NCBI GenBank assembly: GCA_902800965.1
Contig: CADCGK010000005.1
Coordinates: 229,542-293,541, forward strand
Origin: an uncultured Bacteroidia bacterium
Lineage (GTDB): Bacteria; Bacteroidota; Bacteroidia; Bacteroidales; F082
DNA: 64,000 bases
Direction: 5' to 3'
This document shows positions 36,979 through 47,424 of the stretch, piece by piece. The position numbers and the translations under genes were made by a program. The number at the start of each line of letters is the position of its first letter. Position 1 is the stretch's first letter. Below the pieces are notes generated by a model. It did no database searches. It worked only from the letters and a program-made list of their open reading frames with translations, and was not told the origin of the DNA.

Positions 36979-38898
36979 ATGAGAATCCGTTCACTCGTTT
37001 TGGTTTGGCTATTATTCATGTCCTGTAAGCTCTTCTCTCAGGACACCATCACCTTGGATCCGGTCAACGTCGCTGCCGATCGCTATGCCGTTGAACAACT
37101 GAATCCCTTGGTGATGAAAAAGGTGGATTCGTTGATCTTGGAGACGAAAAGCACCTCGTCACTCTCTGAACTGTTGATCCAGCACAGCCCCGTCTTCATC
37201 AAGACTTACGGTCCTGGAGGTGTCTCTACGGCATCGTTCCGTGGCACCACTGCAAGCCATACTCTGGTGTTGTGGAATGGCTTCCAGCTGAACGCTCCGA
37301 CATTGGGTCAGGTTGATTTCAGCACCATCCCGGTGTTCTTGGCTGACGACATCGACTTGAAGTGGGGTAGTGGTACCTCCAACAACAGCGGAGGCCTCGG
37401 TGGATCGGTCAACATCGATAGCAAAACAGGTTTTGGTAAAGGCCTTATCCTGGATCTGAAGCAGACCTACGGCAGCTTCAATACCATCGGAAGCTTTGTC
37501 ACAGCGGGCTATTGCGGCAAAAGGGTCTCGTTTCGGGTAAAAGCATACCGCAACTCATCCGACAACGACTTCGAGTATTACAACACAGGGGTGTTTCCCC
37601 ACAAGACCATGAGGCAGCAGAATGCCGACTTCGTGGATTACGGCGTGATGCCTGAAGTGAGTTTGATGCTGAAACACGGCATCCTATCACTCTCTTCGTG
37701 GAACCAGTGGAATAACCGTAACCTGCCACCGATCATGCCCAATGTGATCAATAAAAACACTGAAGAGTGGAGCCGTGACAACTTCTTGCGCAACACCATT
37801 TCTTATAAATTGTTCTGGCCATCAGGCAACCTGCAGCTTAGGTCGGCGGCTTTTTTCGAGGAACAACACTACTTTTTGGAGACGCATCCACAGAACAATC
37901 CAGAAATTGTGGTCACCTCGATCAACTCTATCAACGATGCCGTCATCCTTCATCAGATTGCCAATGTGGAGCAGCAACTTTATGCCTCTTGGAAATGCAA
38001 GGGCAAGCTGCAATGGGACTATGAACAGGTCAAGTCGAACAACTATGCCGATACGAAACGCCGTAACATGTTCTCTGCCTACATAGCCATTGAAGGCAAT
38101 CCTTGGGAAAAAGCTGATCTGAGCCTGACGGCGCGATACGATATCGTCGATGGGAAATCAATGGGCGTGTTTCCCACGGCAACCGTTTCCTATCATTTCC
38201 CGAAAGGCTTCGGTCTGACGTTGGGATACAGCCACAACTACCGCAACCCATCGTTGAACGACCTCTATTGGTACCCTGGTGGCAATCCTGACCTCTTGGC
38301 GGAGAACGGCCGTACTATTGACTTGGCGCTAAGCTATAGCCTCAACAAGGATGGCTGGAAACTGGAAACGCGATCTGGGGCATACGCCTCCAAGGTGAAA
38401 AACTGGATACAGTGGGTGCCTACCAACTATCGTTTCTGGGTGCCCGAAAATGTAGCCCAGGTCTTTGCCCGTGGCTTGGAGAGCCATGTTGATCTGGGCT
38501 ACACGCATGGCGACTGGAAGGCAAGCCTTTCGGGGAACTATGTCTTCACCTTCACTACCGATGAGAGCGAAAACGCCCAGACGTATGGCAATTTGGGCAA
38601 ACAGCTGATCTATATCCCGCGGCATCACGGCAATATGTTCGCCAACCTGAGATGGACTACATGGGATCTTAGCTACACCCTTGAAGTTACAGGCCTTCGC
38701 AATACCTCTTACGCCGATTTCGATGTCTTCCGTGACCTTCCTTCCTACGTGCTGCACCATGTCGCTTTGGGTAAGCAATGGAATAAGTTCCGTGTGGAGC
38801 TTAGGTGCAACAATATCACAGACAAAGACTATCAAAATGTACTATGGCGCCCCATGCCAGGCCGTAGCTTTGAGGTGATGGTGAATTATAGGTATTAA
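36979..38898 (+). CDS. TonB-dependent outer-membrane receptor (BtuB-like)
   Basis: The 639-aa product has a signal peptide (MRIRSLVLVWLLFMSCKLFS then Q), a plug domain (ELLIQHSPVFIKTYGPGGVS, TASFRGTTASHTLVLWNGFQ, INIDSKTG-like GGSVNIDSKTG) and a C-terminal barrel of about 450 aa ending in FEVMVNYRY, the aromatic end expected for outer-membrane insertion. Length and plug sequence resemble the small cobalamin/siderophore-type receptors rather than SusC. No TonB box is obvious after the signal peptide. The substrate is uncertain; cobalamin is a reasonable guess. Confidence 0.85.
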   Translation: MRIRSLVLVWLLFMSCKLFSQDTITLDPVNVAADRYAVEQLNPLVMKKVDSLILETKSTSSLSELLIQHSPVFIKTYGPGGVSTASFRGTTASHTLVLWNGFQLNAPTLGQVDFSTIPVFLADDIDLKWGSGTSNNSGGLGGSVNIDSKTGFGKGLILDLKQTYGSFNTIGSFVTAGYCGKRVSFRVKAYRNSSDNDFEYYNTGVFPHKTMRQQNADFVDYGVMPEVSLMLKHGILSLSSWNQWNNRNLPPIMPNVINKNTEEWSRDNFLRNTISYKLFWPSGNLQLRSAAFFEEQHYFLETHPQNNPEIVVTSINSINDAVILHQIANVEQQLYASWKCKGKLQWDYEQVKSNNYADTKRRNMFSAYIAIEGNPWEKADLSLTARYDIVDGKSMGVFPTATVSYHFPKGFGLTLGYSHNYRNPSLNDLYWYPGGNPDLLAENGRTIDLALSYSLNKDGWKLETRSGAYASKVKNWIQWVPTNYRFWVPENVAQVFARGLESHVDLGYTHGDWKASLSGNYVFTFTTDESENAQTYGNLGKQLIYIPRHHGNMFANLRWTTWDLSYTLEVTGLRNTSYADFDVFRDLPSYVLHHVALGKQWNKFRVELRCNNITDKDYQNVLWRPMPGRSFEVMVNYRY

Positions 38899-40226
38899 TT
38901 GCCCAGGATGGTCTGAATGCGACTATTTCGGGTCGTCGGAATGCCATCCTCTGCAAGGTCGGGAAAGAAGATCTCCGGTGAGGAGAAGAGTGAGTCTTGA
39001 GCTGCTTTCATCCTTTCCTCGTCGGATGCGATTTCTAGGGTCGTTGCAAGGGCGTTGATGGTGCTGTCGATCTCTTGGTCTTCGTGGGTCAAATAAAGTA
39101 AAGCCTTGGGAAGAAAGTTATTGCTGAAGATGTACAGCTGCCTGGGTGAATACGAGAGGTCGATGATGCGTGCGTTGAGAATCTCGTTAAGGTAATCGAC
39201 CTCACTGGTGTGCTTGTGTTGATCATTGAAATAGACGGTGCTGTTATAATACCAGTATTGATAACGTCGGAAGAGGTTGCCTAGTGGTACGGATCCCGAT
39301 ATGTTCCAAAAGAATGAGTCTCCAATAACGAGGAAAGTGGGGTAGGATGCAGTGCTGTCGGGAACCACTTTGACATCAGCATAGTAATTTGTGTTAGGTT
39401 TAATCGGACGCATTAAGTTAAGGATGGACTCTAGGTCGGCATCGGGATATTTGGCCTCGCTGGCATGTTTTTCGCTAATAGTGTAATGCAACAACTTTCT
39501 GTTGTTAGTGTGCTCTACATAGCGCAAGATTGTGTCGAAAGCGTGTACCGCAGCAATGTGTGACCAATGCGTTCCTGTCTTTGGAAATAACGGATAATCC
39601 ACCTTGCCTTTTAGGCTTTCGAAGATTTTTTGTACATTGATATAATTGATGCCAAGGCTGTCAAATAGTGGAGGATAGTACTCGATGGCGTGAAACGACT
39701 CGCGCTCCGGGGTGGAGTTCTTGGGGAGGTATTCAGGGAAAACGAAAGCTTTGCTCGGGAGCAAAGAAACAAAGATGAAAACACCATATTCGTCAAGAAT
39801 GTGCTGCACCTTGTACATCCGTTTGGCTTCCAAGTCGAGATGAGCTTTGGTGGCTATCTTGTCATCTCCATACCGGTACTTGGCGCCTTGATAGTAGTTG
39901 GCCACATCGTCCCATCCGAACAGCCAGTCATCTTTGCCGACTTTCACCGTGTAGTTAGAGGATTTGTGGTAAAAATCCCAGAGATATTGGTTGTATAAAG
40001 GAATCAGGAATTCTCTGAAGCCGAAGTTGTAGCGGAGGTTTTCTTCAAGGTTTTTTTGGAACGAACCGCTTCGAAAGCTGTTAAATGTGAGTTTTGCATC
40101 TTTTGGCTCATAATATACACCGTTCAATTTCTTGAATTTGAAGACATGGGTCCTGTCCTGGACGTAAATCATGATGAAAACGCCTATGGTCAAGAGACAT
40201 AATATGTAAGCGAGCTTGTTTTTCAT
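38895..40226 (-). CDS. AlgX/AlgJ-like SGNH-hydrolase-domain protein
   Basis: The 443-aa product starts at the ATG at 40226 with an N-terminal anchor (KLAYILCLLTIGVFIMIYV). Motifs match AlgJ/AlgX-type O-acetylation proteins: GKDDWLFGWDD, FKKL-like lead-in, FPKTGTHWSHIAAVHAFDTI (Asp/His region) and FLVIGDSFFWN (the GDS serine). Such proteins transfer acetyl groups to exported polysaccharides, usually beside an MBOAT acetyltransferase, which is not found here. The stop overlaps that of the TonB receptor by 4 nt, and the start region shares a promoter pair with ahcY. Confidence 0.75.
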   Translation of the reverse strand: MKNKLAYILCLLTIGVFIMIYVQDRTHVFKFKKLNGVYYEPKDAKLTFNSFRSGSFQKNLEENLRYNFGFREFLIPLYNQYLWDFYHKSSNYTVKVGKDDWLFGWDDVANYYQGAKYRYGDDKIATKAHLDLEAKRMYKVQHILDEYGVFIFVSLLPSKAFVFPEYLPKNSTPERESFHAIEYYPPLFDSLGINYINVQKIFESLKGKVDYPLFPKTGTHWSHIAAVHAFDTILRYVEHTNNRKLLHYTISEKHASEAKYPDADLESILNLMRPIKPNTNYYADVKVVPDSTASYPTFLVIGDSFFWNISGSVPLGNLFRRYQYWYYNSTVYFNDQHKHTSEVDYLNEILNARIIDLSYSPRQLYIFSNNFLPKALLYLTHEDQEIDSTINALATTLEIASDEERMKAAQDSLFSSPEIFFPDLAEDGIPTTRNSRIQTILGN

Positions 40227-40239
40227 GCCTTTTATATGG

Positions 40240-40266
40240 CAAAGATAGGAAAAAATCTTATCTTTG
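40240..40266. promoter_or_regulatory. Back-to-back promoters for the AlgX/J-like gene and ahcY
   Basis: CAAAGATA (40240-40247, TATCTTTG on the minus strand) and TATCTTTG (40259-40266, plus strand) form an inverted pair 11 nt apart, so the two divergent promoters overlap and may compete for RNA polymerase. Confidence 0.6.
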
Positions 40267-40291
40267 CAGTTTCTAATCAAATCATCGAAAT

Positions 40292-41722
40292 ATGAACGAA
40301 AAACTGCTGAATAAAGACCTTCCGTATCTTGTAGCCGATGTCAATCTGGCCGATTGGGGAAGAAAAGAAATCGAAGTCTCTGAACACGAGATGCCTGGCC
40401 TCATGGCCTTGCGTAAGAAATATGGCAACACCAAGCCTCTGAAAGGTGCCAAGATCATGGGATCGCTCCACATGACCATCCAGACGGCATGCCTTATCGA
40501 GACCTTGGTCGAATTGGGCGCCACCGTACGCTGGTGCAGCTGCAACATCTATTCCACCCAGGATCATGCCGCCGCGGCCATCGCCCAAACGGGTACCGCT
40601 GTGTTTGCATGGAAAGGGGAGACCCTTGAGGACTATTGGTGGTGCACCAAGCGTGCCATTACCTTCCCTGACGGCACAGGTCCGGACCTGATCGTGGATG
40701 ACGGCGGCGATGCCACCTTGCTGATCCATAAAGGCTATGCCTGCGAGAACGATCCCAAGCTGTTGGATGCTCCCTGTGGAAGCGAAGAAGAGAAAGCCTT
40801 GATGAGCGTCATCAAAGCCACCTATAAAGAGAATCCTACTTTCTGGCATGCCGTCGTGAAAGGCTGGAAAGGCGTCTCGGAAGAGACTACTACCGGTGTC
40901 CACCGCCTCTACCAGATGCAGGAACGCGGCGAGCTGCTCGTCCCTGCCATCAACGTGAACGACTCGGTCACCAAGTCGAAGTTCGACAACCTCTACGGCT
41001 GCCGTGAGTCGCTGGCCGACGGCATCAAGCGTGCCACCGATGTGATGATCGCTGGTAAAGTCGTGGTCGTGTGCGGTTACGGCGAGGTGGGCAAGGGCTG
41101 CTCTCACTCCATGAAGAGCTACGGCGCCCGCGTCCTGGTTACCGAGATTGACCCCATCTGCGCCCTGCAAGCCGCCATGGAAGGCTTCGAGGTCACCACG
41201 ATGGAAGAAGCTGTCAAGGAAGGCAACATCTTCGTCACCACCACGGGTAACTGCGACGTCATCACCTTGGAACATATCCTCAAGATGAAGGACCAAGCCA
41301 TCGTGTGCAACATCGGCCATTTCGATAATGAAATCCAGGTGGACCGTCTTGAAAAGACGGAGCATCTGAAGGAGAAGATCAACATCAAACCTCAGGTCGA
41401 TAAATACGTCTTCGACGATGGTCACTGCATCTTCCTGCTGGCCTCAGGACGTCTGGTCAACTTGGGTTGCGCCACAGGCCACGCCAGCTTCGTGATGAGC
41501 AACTCGTTCACCAACCAGACCCTGGCTCAGATGGACCTCTGGGAGAAACGTGACCAGTACAAGGTCGGCGTGTATTGCCTGCCGAAATACCTTGACGAGG
41601 AAGTGGCCCGCCTGCATCTCGAGAAGATCGGGGTGAAGCTCACCAAGCTCACGCAGAAACAGGCCGACTATATCGGTGTTCCTGTCGAAGGACCTTACAA
41701 ATCCGACATCTACCGCTATTGA
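40292..41722 (+). CDS. ahcY: Adenosylhomocysteinase
   Basis: The 476-aa product is full length for S-adenosylhomocysteine hydrolase, which splits SAH to adenosine and homocysteine with a bound NAD. Visible motifs: [64 protein letters not shown], the NAD-binding [17 protein letters not shown] and the C-terminal YKSDIYRY. Codon use is biased to C-ending codons as in rpsA and hydABC, consistent with high expression. The TPR protein gene starts 20 nt downstream. Confidence 0.97.
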   Translation: MNEKLLNKDLPYLVADVNLADWGRKEIEVSEHEMPGLMALRKKYGNTKPLKGAKIMGSLHMTIQTACLIETLVELGATVRWCSCNIYSTQDHAAAAIAQTGTAVFAWKGETLEDYWWCTKRAITFPDGTGPDLIVDDGGDATLLIHKGYACENDPKLLDAPCGSEEEKALMSVIKATYKENPTFWHAVVKGWKGVSEETTTGVHRLYQMQERGELLVPAINVNDSVTKSKFDNLYGCRESLADGIKRATDVMIAGKVVVVCGYGEVGKGCSHSMKSYGARVLVTEIDPICALQAAMEGFEVTTMEEAVKEGNIFVTTTGNCDVITLEHILKMKDQAIVCNIGHFDNEIQVDRLEKTEHLKEKINIKPQVDKYVFDDGHCIFLLASGRLVNLGCATGHASFVMSNSFTNQTLAQMDLWEKRDQYKVGVYCLPKYLDEEVARLHLEKIGVKLTKLTQKQADYIGVPVEGPYKSDIYRY

Positions 41723-41742
41723 TTTGACGGACGAGGTGAACC

Positions 41743-43866
41743 ATGGGTGAGGTAACTCGGAAAAGCAAGAAACAGCTTTGGTTCGGCTTGTTGTTGTTCG
41801 TGGTAGGCGCAGCGCTGTTGCTGGTGTTGCATCTCCGTAACAACAAGCCTGAGGAGGAGGAATACCGCCCCATCGAAGAGTTTGAGGAGGCCTATGAAGC
41901 CATCCAACCTCAAGAGGAGACGCCTGCACCGACCTACGACTTGGAAAACACCATCCGCGTCATCAATGGTCTGGAAATAGCCCAGACCCAAACGGGTAGC
42001 TTCGATGAATTCCTGAACTACATGGCACGTCAGGATTATTCGGGCGTGCCTGCTGACGTCTTGGAATCGAAGGCGAAACTGATGCCTGTCCTGCAAAAGC
42101 TGTATCTGCTGCAGAAAGAACATGACGAACTGAACCTGTGGACTTCGCTGGTCCAGAAGCTTGGAAGCGATGTGGCCAGCCGTATCGATGCTGGCGATGT
42201 CGGGCTGCTGGTCATGGACGAGGGCATCGGTAGCCTGTGGATCTTCAAGAAGACCGCTGGAATGATTTTCGAACAATACCAAAAGGAACAGCGGCTGAAA
42301 GGCGAGCTCCAAAAACAGATCCAGGAAGTCCAGGTGCAATACTTGGATTATCTGGAGTCGTTTACTCCTGTTTTCATCAAATACATGACGGAATGGGATA
42401 GGATGTGCATCGACAAGGACAAGGCCTATATCGACCTTTACAACAACCGCCCCGATCTGGTGGTCGAGGACTGTGAAAAGGTGCTGGCGAAATACCCTGA
42501 CAACCGAGAAGCCCTGTTGCTGAAGGCTATGGGATTGGTCCAATCCAGCCGTTGGACCCCTGAAGAGGGATTGGTAATGTTCTCTCTGGAGGATGACAGC
42601 GTCAAGCTGAGTAGGAGTGACGCATTGCTGGCTGAAGCCCAAAGAGTCATCGACAACTATTTGGATCTTTATCCTGACCAGTCGGCACCGGCATTGCTGC
42701 TTGAAGGCCTGATGCAGGAATACAAGGGCAACCATGCCAAGGCGCTTACCTATTACGACCAGTCGTCAGTGGAATATCCACGTCAGGCAGAACGCCTTAC
42801 CGACTTGCTCGACAGCTATCGGACAAGGACTTATCTTACCCGCAGCCTTGAAGGCAACTATCTGCTGAATCTGTATAGGTCCACCATGACGGGATCGGGC
42901 TTCTTTAGTCCCAATTTCATGAAGGCCATGTATTACGATCAGCAGGGCGATGTTGACAATTGCGCCAAAGAGATCTACAACCATTTCTTCCGCCGCAGCA
43001 ACCAAGGAACATACGACTGCCTGTTGATGGACATGCGTTTCTGCGAGGAGTACTTGCCCAACAGCTTCAACCAGCTGCTGCCTGAAAAGAACTACATCAA
43101 CCTGAGCTTTGAGAAACGAAGCAAGATGCTGGGGCTGAGCTCCGACGACATGAGCATCGACGTGACTGTCGATAACCAGGCGGATATGGATCTGGTCAAC
43201 CTTCGGATCTTCCTTTGCATCCATTATACTGACATGTACGCCGAGGATTACGACGTCATCAAGCTTCCTACCATTAACCGCATCCCTGTGCGCAGCAGCA
43301 TTAAGTTGGAACGCGTGGAACTTGGCTATATGGGGAAGAACTTCGGCGACATTGCCAAGGTGCGTGCCATCGCCATGACCGATGACAAGATCTGCTGGAT
43401 CGACAATGTCTATAACGCCACCGACAATGTGGACTATAATGAAAGCCACGCTGTCAATTTCCAGACGCTTTCTGCTGCCTTGGACAGCAACGCCATCCGC
43501 TCCCGCGATGCCTATCTTGCCTCCATTAAGATGAGCGACGATAGGTTCAGGGATGCCATCTTGAACAATACGCGTGTGACAGTGGTTGATAAGAAAAACA
43601 TGCTGAAAAAAGACCAGCGTTTTATCGAGGTCGAAGTGCCACGTGAACTGATATTGTTGAATCCCACCTTCTCTTGGAACCAGACCCTGATGCCGATAGA
43701 GAATTATCTTAAAGGCAGCTACATCCATCTCTCTTTTGAGACGGCGCTGGCTCCGGAGAATGTGTTATATATGACCAGCAATTACCTGAACTATGCCATC
43801 TCTATCCGTTTGCAAGGCGACCGGCTGAAGGTGGCGTCGGTGCGAAATCTAACGAACGGACAATGA
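41743..43866 (+). CDS. Membrane-anchored TPR-containing protein
   Basis: The 707-aa product has one N-terminal membrane helix (LWFGLLLFVVGAALLLVL, about 12-29), an acidic linker, and a helical middle with TPR-like units (DLVVEDCEKVLAKYPDNREA, LAEAQRVIDNYLDLYPDQSA, NHAKALTYYDQSSVEYPRQA). The last 250 residues are beta-rich (MSIDVTVDNQADMDLVNLRI, IKLERVELGYMGKNFGD). I recognise no named family. It follows ahcY by 20 nt and overlaps the glycosyltransferase gene by 4 nt (ATGA), so it may serve an envelope assembly step with that enzyme. Confidence 0.7.
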   Translation: MGEVTRKSKKQLWFGLLLFVVGAALLLVLHLRNNKPEEEEYRPIEEFEEAYEAIQPQEETPAPTYDLENTIRVINGLEIAQTQTGSFDEFLNYMARQDYSGVPADVLESKAKLMPVLQKLYLLQKEHDELNLWTSLVQKLGSDVASRIDAGDVGLLVMDEGIGSLWIFKKTAGMIFEQYQKEQRLKGELQKQIQEVQVQYLDYLESFTPVFIKYMTEWDRMCIDKDKAYIDLYNNRPDLVVEDCEKVLAKYPDNREALLLKAMGLVQSSRWTPEEGLVMFSLEDDSVKLSRSDALLAEAQRVIDNYLDLYPDQSAPALLLEGLMQEYKGNHAKALTYYDQSSVEYPRQAERLTDLLDSYRTRTYLTRSLEGNYLLNLYRSTMTGSGFFSPNFMKAMYYDQQGDVDNCAKEIYNHFFRRSNQGTYDCLLMDMRFCEEYLPNSFNQLLPEKNYINLSFEKRSKMLGLSSDDMSIDVTVDNQADMDLVNLRIFLCIHYTDMYAEDYDVIKLPTINRIPVRSSIKLERVELGYMGKNFGDIAKVRAIAMTDDKICWIDNVYNATDNVDYNESHAVNFQTLSAALDSNAIRSRDAYLASIKMSDDRFRDAILNNTRVTVVDKKNMLKKDQRFIEVEVPRELILLNPTFSWNQTLMPIENYLKGSYIHLSFETALAPENVLYMTSNYLNYAISIRLQGDRLKVASVRNLTNGQ

Positions 43867-45026
43867 GAATCGCGGTAAACACACGTTTGTTGCTGAAAGG
43901 CAAATTGGAAGGCATCGGTTGGGTGGCCTATGAGACCCTGCGTCGCATGGTGATGGCACACCCCGAGGTGGAGTTCTACTTTATCTTCGACCGTCAGCCA
44001 GACCCGATGTTCCTGTTTGCCGACAACGTCAAGCCTGTGGTGCTTTTCCCTCAGGCCAGGCATCCTTTCCTGTTCATCTGGTTCTTTGAGCTTTCGATAC
44101 CGCATGCCTTGAAAAAGATCGATGCAGACCTCTTCTATTCGCCTGACGGTTATTTGAGCCTTCGATCCAAAGTGCCGCAGGTGGTGGAGTTCCATGACCT
44201 CAACTTCGAGCATTTCCCAGAGGATATGCCTAAGATCCATCTGTGGCATTACAAGAAGTTCTTCCCCAAGTTTGCCAGGAAGGCGGAGCGTATCGTCACG
44301 GTGTCGGAGTTCTCGAAACAGGATATCGTGAAATGCTATGGCGTCGATCCCGAAAAGATCGATGTGGCCTATAATGGAGTGAATGAGATCTTCGCGCCGC
44401 TGACGGCTGAACAACAGGAGCAGGTGAGGGCGAAGTACAGCGAAGGACATCCTTATTTCATGTTTGTCGGTTCGCTGCACCCGCGGAAGAATCTTGCCAG
44501 GCTGTTTACCGCTTTTGACCGTTTCAAGTCGCGTAACAAAAACGACGTGAAGCTGGTGATTGTAGGGGAGAAGCGTTGGTGGACGGAACCTATCCAGAAG
44601 GCCTTTTCCGCCATGAGCTGCAAGGATGATGTGATCTTTACGGGGCGACTGAGTGCCGAGGATCTTCATCAGGTGACCGCTGCGGCCGTGGCGTCGGTGT
44701 ATGTCTCTTACTTCGAAGGTTTCGGCATCCCGATCCTCGAGGCTTTCAAGTGCGGTACGCCCGTCATCACCTCCAATGTGACATCCATGCCAGAGGTCGC
44801 TGGTGACGCTGCCTTGCTGGTGGATCCTTTCAGTGAGGATGACATTGCTGAAGCCATGGCGAAGGTGCTGGATGAAAATGTACGAAAAGAGTTGATAGAA
44901 AAAGGCCGCGTCCGTGCCTTGGATTTCTCCTGGGACCATGCGGCGGAAACGATTTGGAATAGCTTGATTGACGCTTTGCATCATTGCGAGGAGCTACGAC
45001 GAAGCAATCCACATATTGACAAATAA
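43863..45026 (+). CDS. Glycosyltransferase, GT4-type
   Basis: The 387-aa product has the two-lobed GT-B layout of family 4: MRIAVNTRLLLKGKLEGIGW at the N-terminus, VTVSEFSKQDIVKCYGVDPE in the linker, FVGSLHPRKNLARLFTAFDR, and the donor-binding segment SYFEGFGIPILEAFKCGTPV with VTSMPEVAGDAALLVDPF. It transfers a sugar from a nucleotide donor; acceptor and donor are unknown. The last residues (HHCEELRRSNPH) are encoded by the dispersed ATTGCGAG element, so the native end was probably replaced. Coupled to the upstream TPR gene. Confidence 0.88.
   Translation: MRIAVNTRLLLKGKLEGIGWVAYETLRRMVMAHPEVEFYFIFDRQPDPMFLFADNVKPVVLFPQARHPFLFIWFFELSIPHALKKIDADLFYSPDGYLSLRSKVPQVVEFHDLNFEHFPEDMPKIHLWHYKKFFPKFARKAERIVTVSEFSKQDIVKCYGVDPEKIDVAYNGVNEIFAPLTAEQQEQVRAKYSEGHPYFMFVGSLHPRKNLARLFTAFDRFKSRNKNDVKLVIVGEKRWWTEPIQKAFSAMSCKDDVIFTGRLSAEDLHQVTAAAVASVYVSYFEGFGIPILEAFKCGTPVITSNVTSMPEVAGDAALLVDPFSEDDIAEAMAKVLDENVRKELIEKGRVRALDFSWDHAAETIWNSLIDALHHCEELRRSNPHIDK
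44981..45012. repeat. ATTGCGAG-type dispersed element forming a gene's 3' end
   Basis: TCATTGCGAGGAGCTACGAC followed by GAAGCAATCCAC. It lies inside the last codons of the glycosyltransferase gene and supplies its C-terminal residues. Confidence 0.75.
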
Positions 45027-45038
45027 TCAGTTAGACAA

Positions 45039-46418
45039 ATGGAACAAATCATCATGTATCCCGGTGAAGTCGGCAAAGATGCCGTAGATTGGAAATCAAC
45101 ACAAGGTCAGCATATTACCGCTGTTCAACGTAACATCTTGGTGCTTGGCTCTGGCGGCCGTGAACATGCACTGGCGTGGAAGCTGGCCCAAGGCGAGGGC
45201 GCTAAAGTCTTTATTGCACCTGGTAATGCTGGCACTGCCGAAGTGGGTGTCAATGTGAACATCAAAGTGGGCGATTTTGAGGGGATCAAGAAGTTCTGTA
45301 TTGACAATGAGATTGGTCTTGTGGTGGTTGGCCCCGAGCAACCTTTGGTGGATGGCATCGTCGATTTCTTCAAGGGTGACGCGCAGCTGCAGAAAGTCAG
45401 GATTGTCGGTCCGGATCAAAGAGGTGCTCAGCTGGAAGGCAGCAAGGCTTTCGCTAAGGTGTTCATGGAGAAAAACGGTATTCCTACCGCCCGTTGTCTG
45501 ACGGTCAACCAGCAGACCATCGAGGAAGGGAAGACTTTCCTGAGATCCATGAAGGCTCCATACGTGTTGAAAGCTGACGGACTGGCAGCTGGCAAGGGCG
45601 TCCTGATCCTGGATTCTTTGGACGAGGCATGCCAAGAGCTGAGCAACATGCTGGACGGTAAGTTCGGTCAAGCTTCAGCCACCGTAGTCATCGAGGAGTT
45701 CCTCAAAGGCATCGAATGCTCGGTGTTTGTTCTCACTGATGGCGAGCATTATTTGTTGCTGCCCGAGGCCAAGGACTACAAACGTATTGGCGACGGCGAC
45801 AAGGGCTTGAATACTGGCGGAATGGGCGCTGTCTCTCCAGTGCCATTCTGCACGAACGATTTCTTGCAGAAGGTGGAGGATCGTATCGTGAAACCTACCT
45901 TAAACGGCCTGAAGTCGGATGGTATTGATTATAAAGGATTCATCTTTCTGGGGCTGATGAATGTCAACGGTGATCCATACGTGATTGAATACAACGTTCG
46001 CATGGGCGATCCTGAGACGGAGGCAGTGATGACCCGTATCGAAGGTGACTTTGCCGATATGTTATACGCTTGCGCCGAAGGCAGCCTCGACAAAGTGCAT
46101 TATGCCAAGAGCGAGAAGACCGCTGTTACCGTGATGCTGGTATCAGGTGGTTATCCTGAGGCCTACCAGAAAGGCAAGGTGATGTCAGGCATGGATCTGT
46201 TGACGGATTGCGTGGCTTTCCATGCCGGAACGGCTTTCAATGCTGCCGGAGAAGTTGTCACGGCGGGAGGACGTGTCATCGCGGTCACTGCTCAAGGCGA
46301 CTCCATCGAGGAAGCCCGCCAGAAGGCATACGAGAATGTGAGTAAAATCAAGTTTGAAGGAGAGAATCACCGCAACGACATAGGACTAGACTTGTTGTCG
46401 TTGTGTGGAGCGGAGTGA
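45039..46418 (+). CDS. purD: Phosphoribosylamine-glycine ligase PurD with N-terminal extension
   Basis: The 459-aa product is the ATP-grasp enzyme that makes glycinamide ribonucleotide in purine synthesis. NILVLGSGGREHALAWKLAQ, GPEQPLVDGIVDFF, LKADGLAAGKGVLILDSLDE, LNTGGMGAVSPVPF and YNVRMGDPETEAVM are clear. PurD normally begins at the NILVLGSGG strand; here about 31 residues precede it (MEQIIMYPGEVGKDAVDWKS...), with no ATG or GTG between. Either the extension is real or a TTG is used. The 3' end (SLCGAE) lies within another dispersed element at 46397. Confidence 0.95.
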   Translation: MEQIIMYPGEVGKDAVDWKSTQGQHITAVQRNILVLGSGGREHALAWKLAQGEGAKVFIAPGNAGTAEVGVNVNIKVGDFEGIKKFCIDNEIGLVVVGPEQPLVDGIVDFFKGDAQLQKVRIVGPDQRGAQLEGSKAFAKVFMEKNGIPTARCLTVNQQTIEEGKTFLRSMKAPYVLKADGLAAGKGVLILDSLDEACQELSNMLDGKFGQASATVVIEEFLKGIECSVFVLTDGEHYLLLPEAKDYKRIGDGDKGLNTGGMGAVSPVPFCTNDFLQKVEDRIVKPTLNGLKSDGIDYKGFIFLGLMNVNGDPYVIEYNVRMGDPETEAVMTRIEGDFADMLYACAEGSLDKVHYAKSEKTAVTVMLVSGGYPEAYQKGKVMSGMDLLTDCVAFHAGTAFNAAGEVVTAGGRVIAVTAQGDSIEEARQKAYENVSKIKFEGENHRNDIGLDLLSLCGAE

Positions 46419-46433
46419 AGAAGCAATCCACAC
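46397..46433. repeat. ATTGCGAG-type dispersed element spanning the purD stop
   Basis: GTCGTTGTGTGGAGCGGAGT then GAAGAAGCAATCCACAC, a diverged copy that includes the TGA stop of purD and lies just before the next start codon. Confidence 0.65.
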
Positions 46434-46438
46434 TGACT

Positions 46439-47422
46439 ATGATAAAGTTTTTCCGAAATAGTTATTTAATTCAGTATGTGGTCATCGCATTGCTGATTAT
46501 CGCCTTGTGGATACCTTCGTTCATCACGGGCAACGTGGACGTGACATGGCGCAGTCCTGTGACGCCGATCTATAATCTGTTGGCCGATCTTCTCGACTTC
46601 TGGCCGCCCATGATGCTGATCTTCGCCATGCTGCTTATGACTTTCGAGGCATTGTTTTTCAACTCTATCCTGGCCTCCAACCAGATCATCAACAAGGTGA
46701 ATACCTTGGGCGCTGTGGTCTTCCTCCTGATGATGAACCTGCTTCCGGTGCAGACCACCTTCTATCCTTTCCTGCTGTCCTCGTTGTTCTTGATGATGTT
46801 TATCCACACCATTTTTTCCATCTATCAGACGCCGAGGCCGGAATTGTACCTGCTCAATGCGGGCTTTTTCGTCTCTTTTGCCACGATGTGCTGGTTCCCA
46901 TCGCTGCTGCTGGCGGTATGGGGTATCGTCGCGCTGAGCATCATCCATAAAGGATCGTTGAGATTGCATCTGATTCCTTTCATCGGCTTGTTGTTCCCGT
47001 ATTTCATCTATTTCTCGATTCATTTCTTGAAGGGCGACTTGCTTCCTGTGCTTCAGTCGTATGCTGACTTCTTCAACAATATCAGTTTGTCGGTGAGTGG
47101 ATTTAGCTGGCTAAAGATCGGCATACTTGGATTCTTGATATTGGCATTGATACTCCCTTGGTTTTTGCCGCATTATTACAATTTCGAGAAGACCGTGTCC
47201 GTCCGAACCAAGATCACGATGTCTGTCATCTTGTTGTTTTTTGGCATCTTGATGCTGTTCCTCTGTGAGGAGCCCATGCACGCCGCTGTGTTCTTTCTTG
47301 CCTTGAGCATCCTGTTCTCATACGAGATGGCATATCTCAGCCACCTGAGATGGTCTAACGTTACTTTCATCTTGTTGATATTGCTGGTCCTGGCGGCTCA
47401 TTACGTTCCATTATTCCTCTGA
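46439..47422 (+). CDS. Polytopic membrane protein (DUF6427-like)
   Basis: The 327-aa product starts at [20 protein letters not shown] and has about nine hydrophobic segments ([81 protein letters not shown] and others). The pattern, with short polar loops such as [12 protein letters not shown], resembles the DUF6427-type proteins of Bacteroidetes; the match is from memory. The ATG at 46439 is preferred over one 36 nt upstream within the repeat. It lies between purD and rnhB, 2 nt before the latter. Function unknown. Confidence 0.65.
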   Translation: MIKFFRNSYLIQYVVIALLIIALWIPSFITGNVDVTWRSPVTPIYNLLADLLDFWPPMMLIFAMLLMTFEALFFNSILASNQIINKVNTLGAVVFLLMMNLLPVQTTFYPFLLSSLFLMMFIHTIFSIYQTPRPELYLLNAGFFVSFATMCWFPSLLLAVWGIVALSIIHKGSLRLHLIPFIGLLFPYFIYFSIHFLKGDLLPVLQSYADFFNNISLSVSGFSWLKIGILGFLILALILPWFLPHYYNFEKTVSVRTKITMSVILLFFGILMLFLCEEPMHAAVFFLALSILFSYEMAYLSHLRWSNVTFILLILLVLAAHYVPLFL

Positions 47423-47424
47423 CC

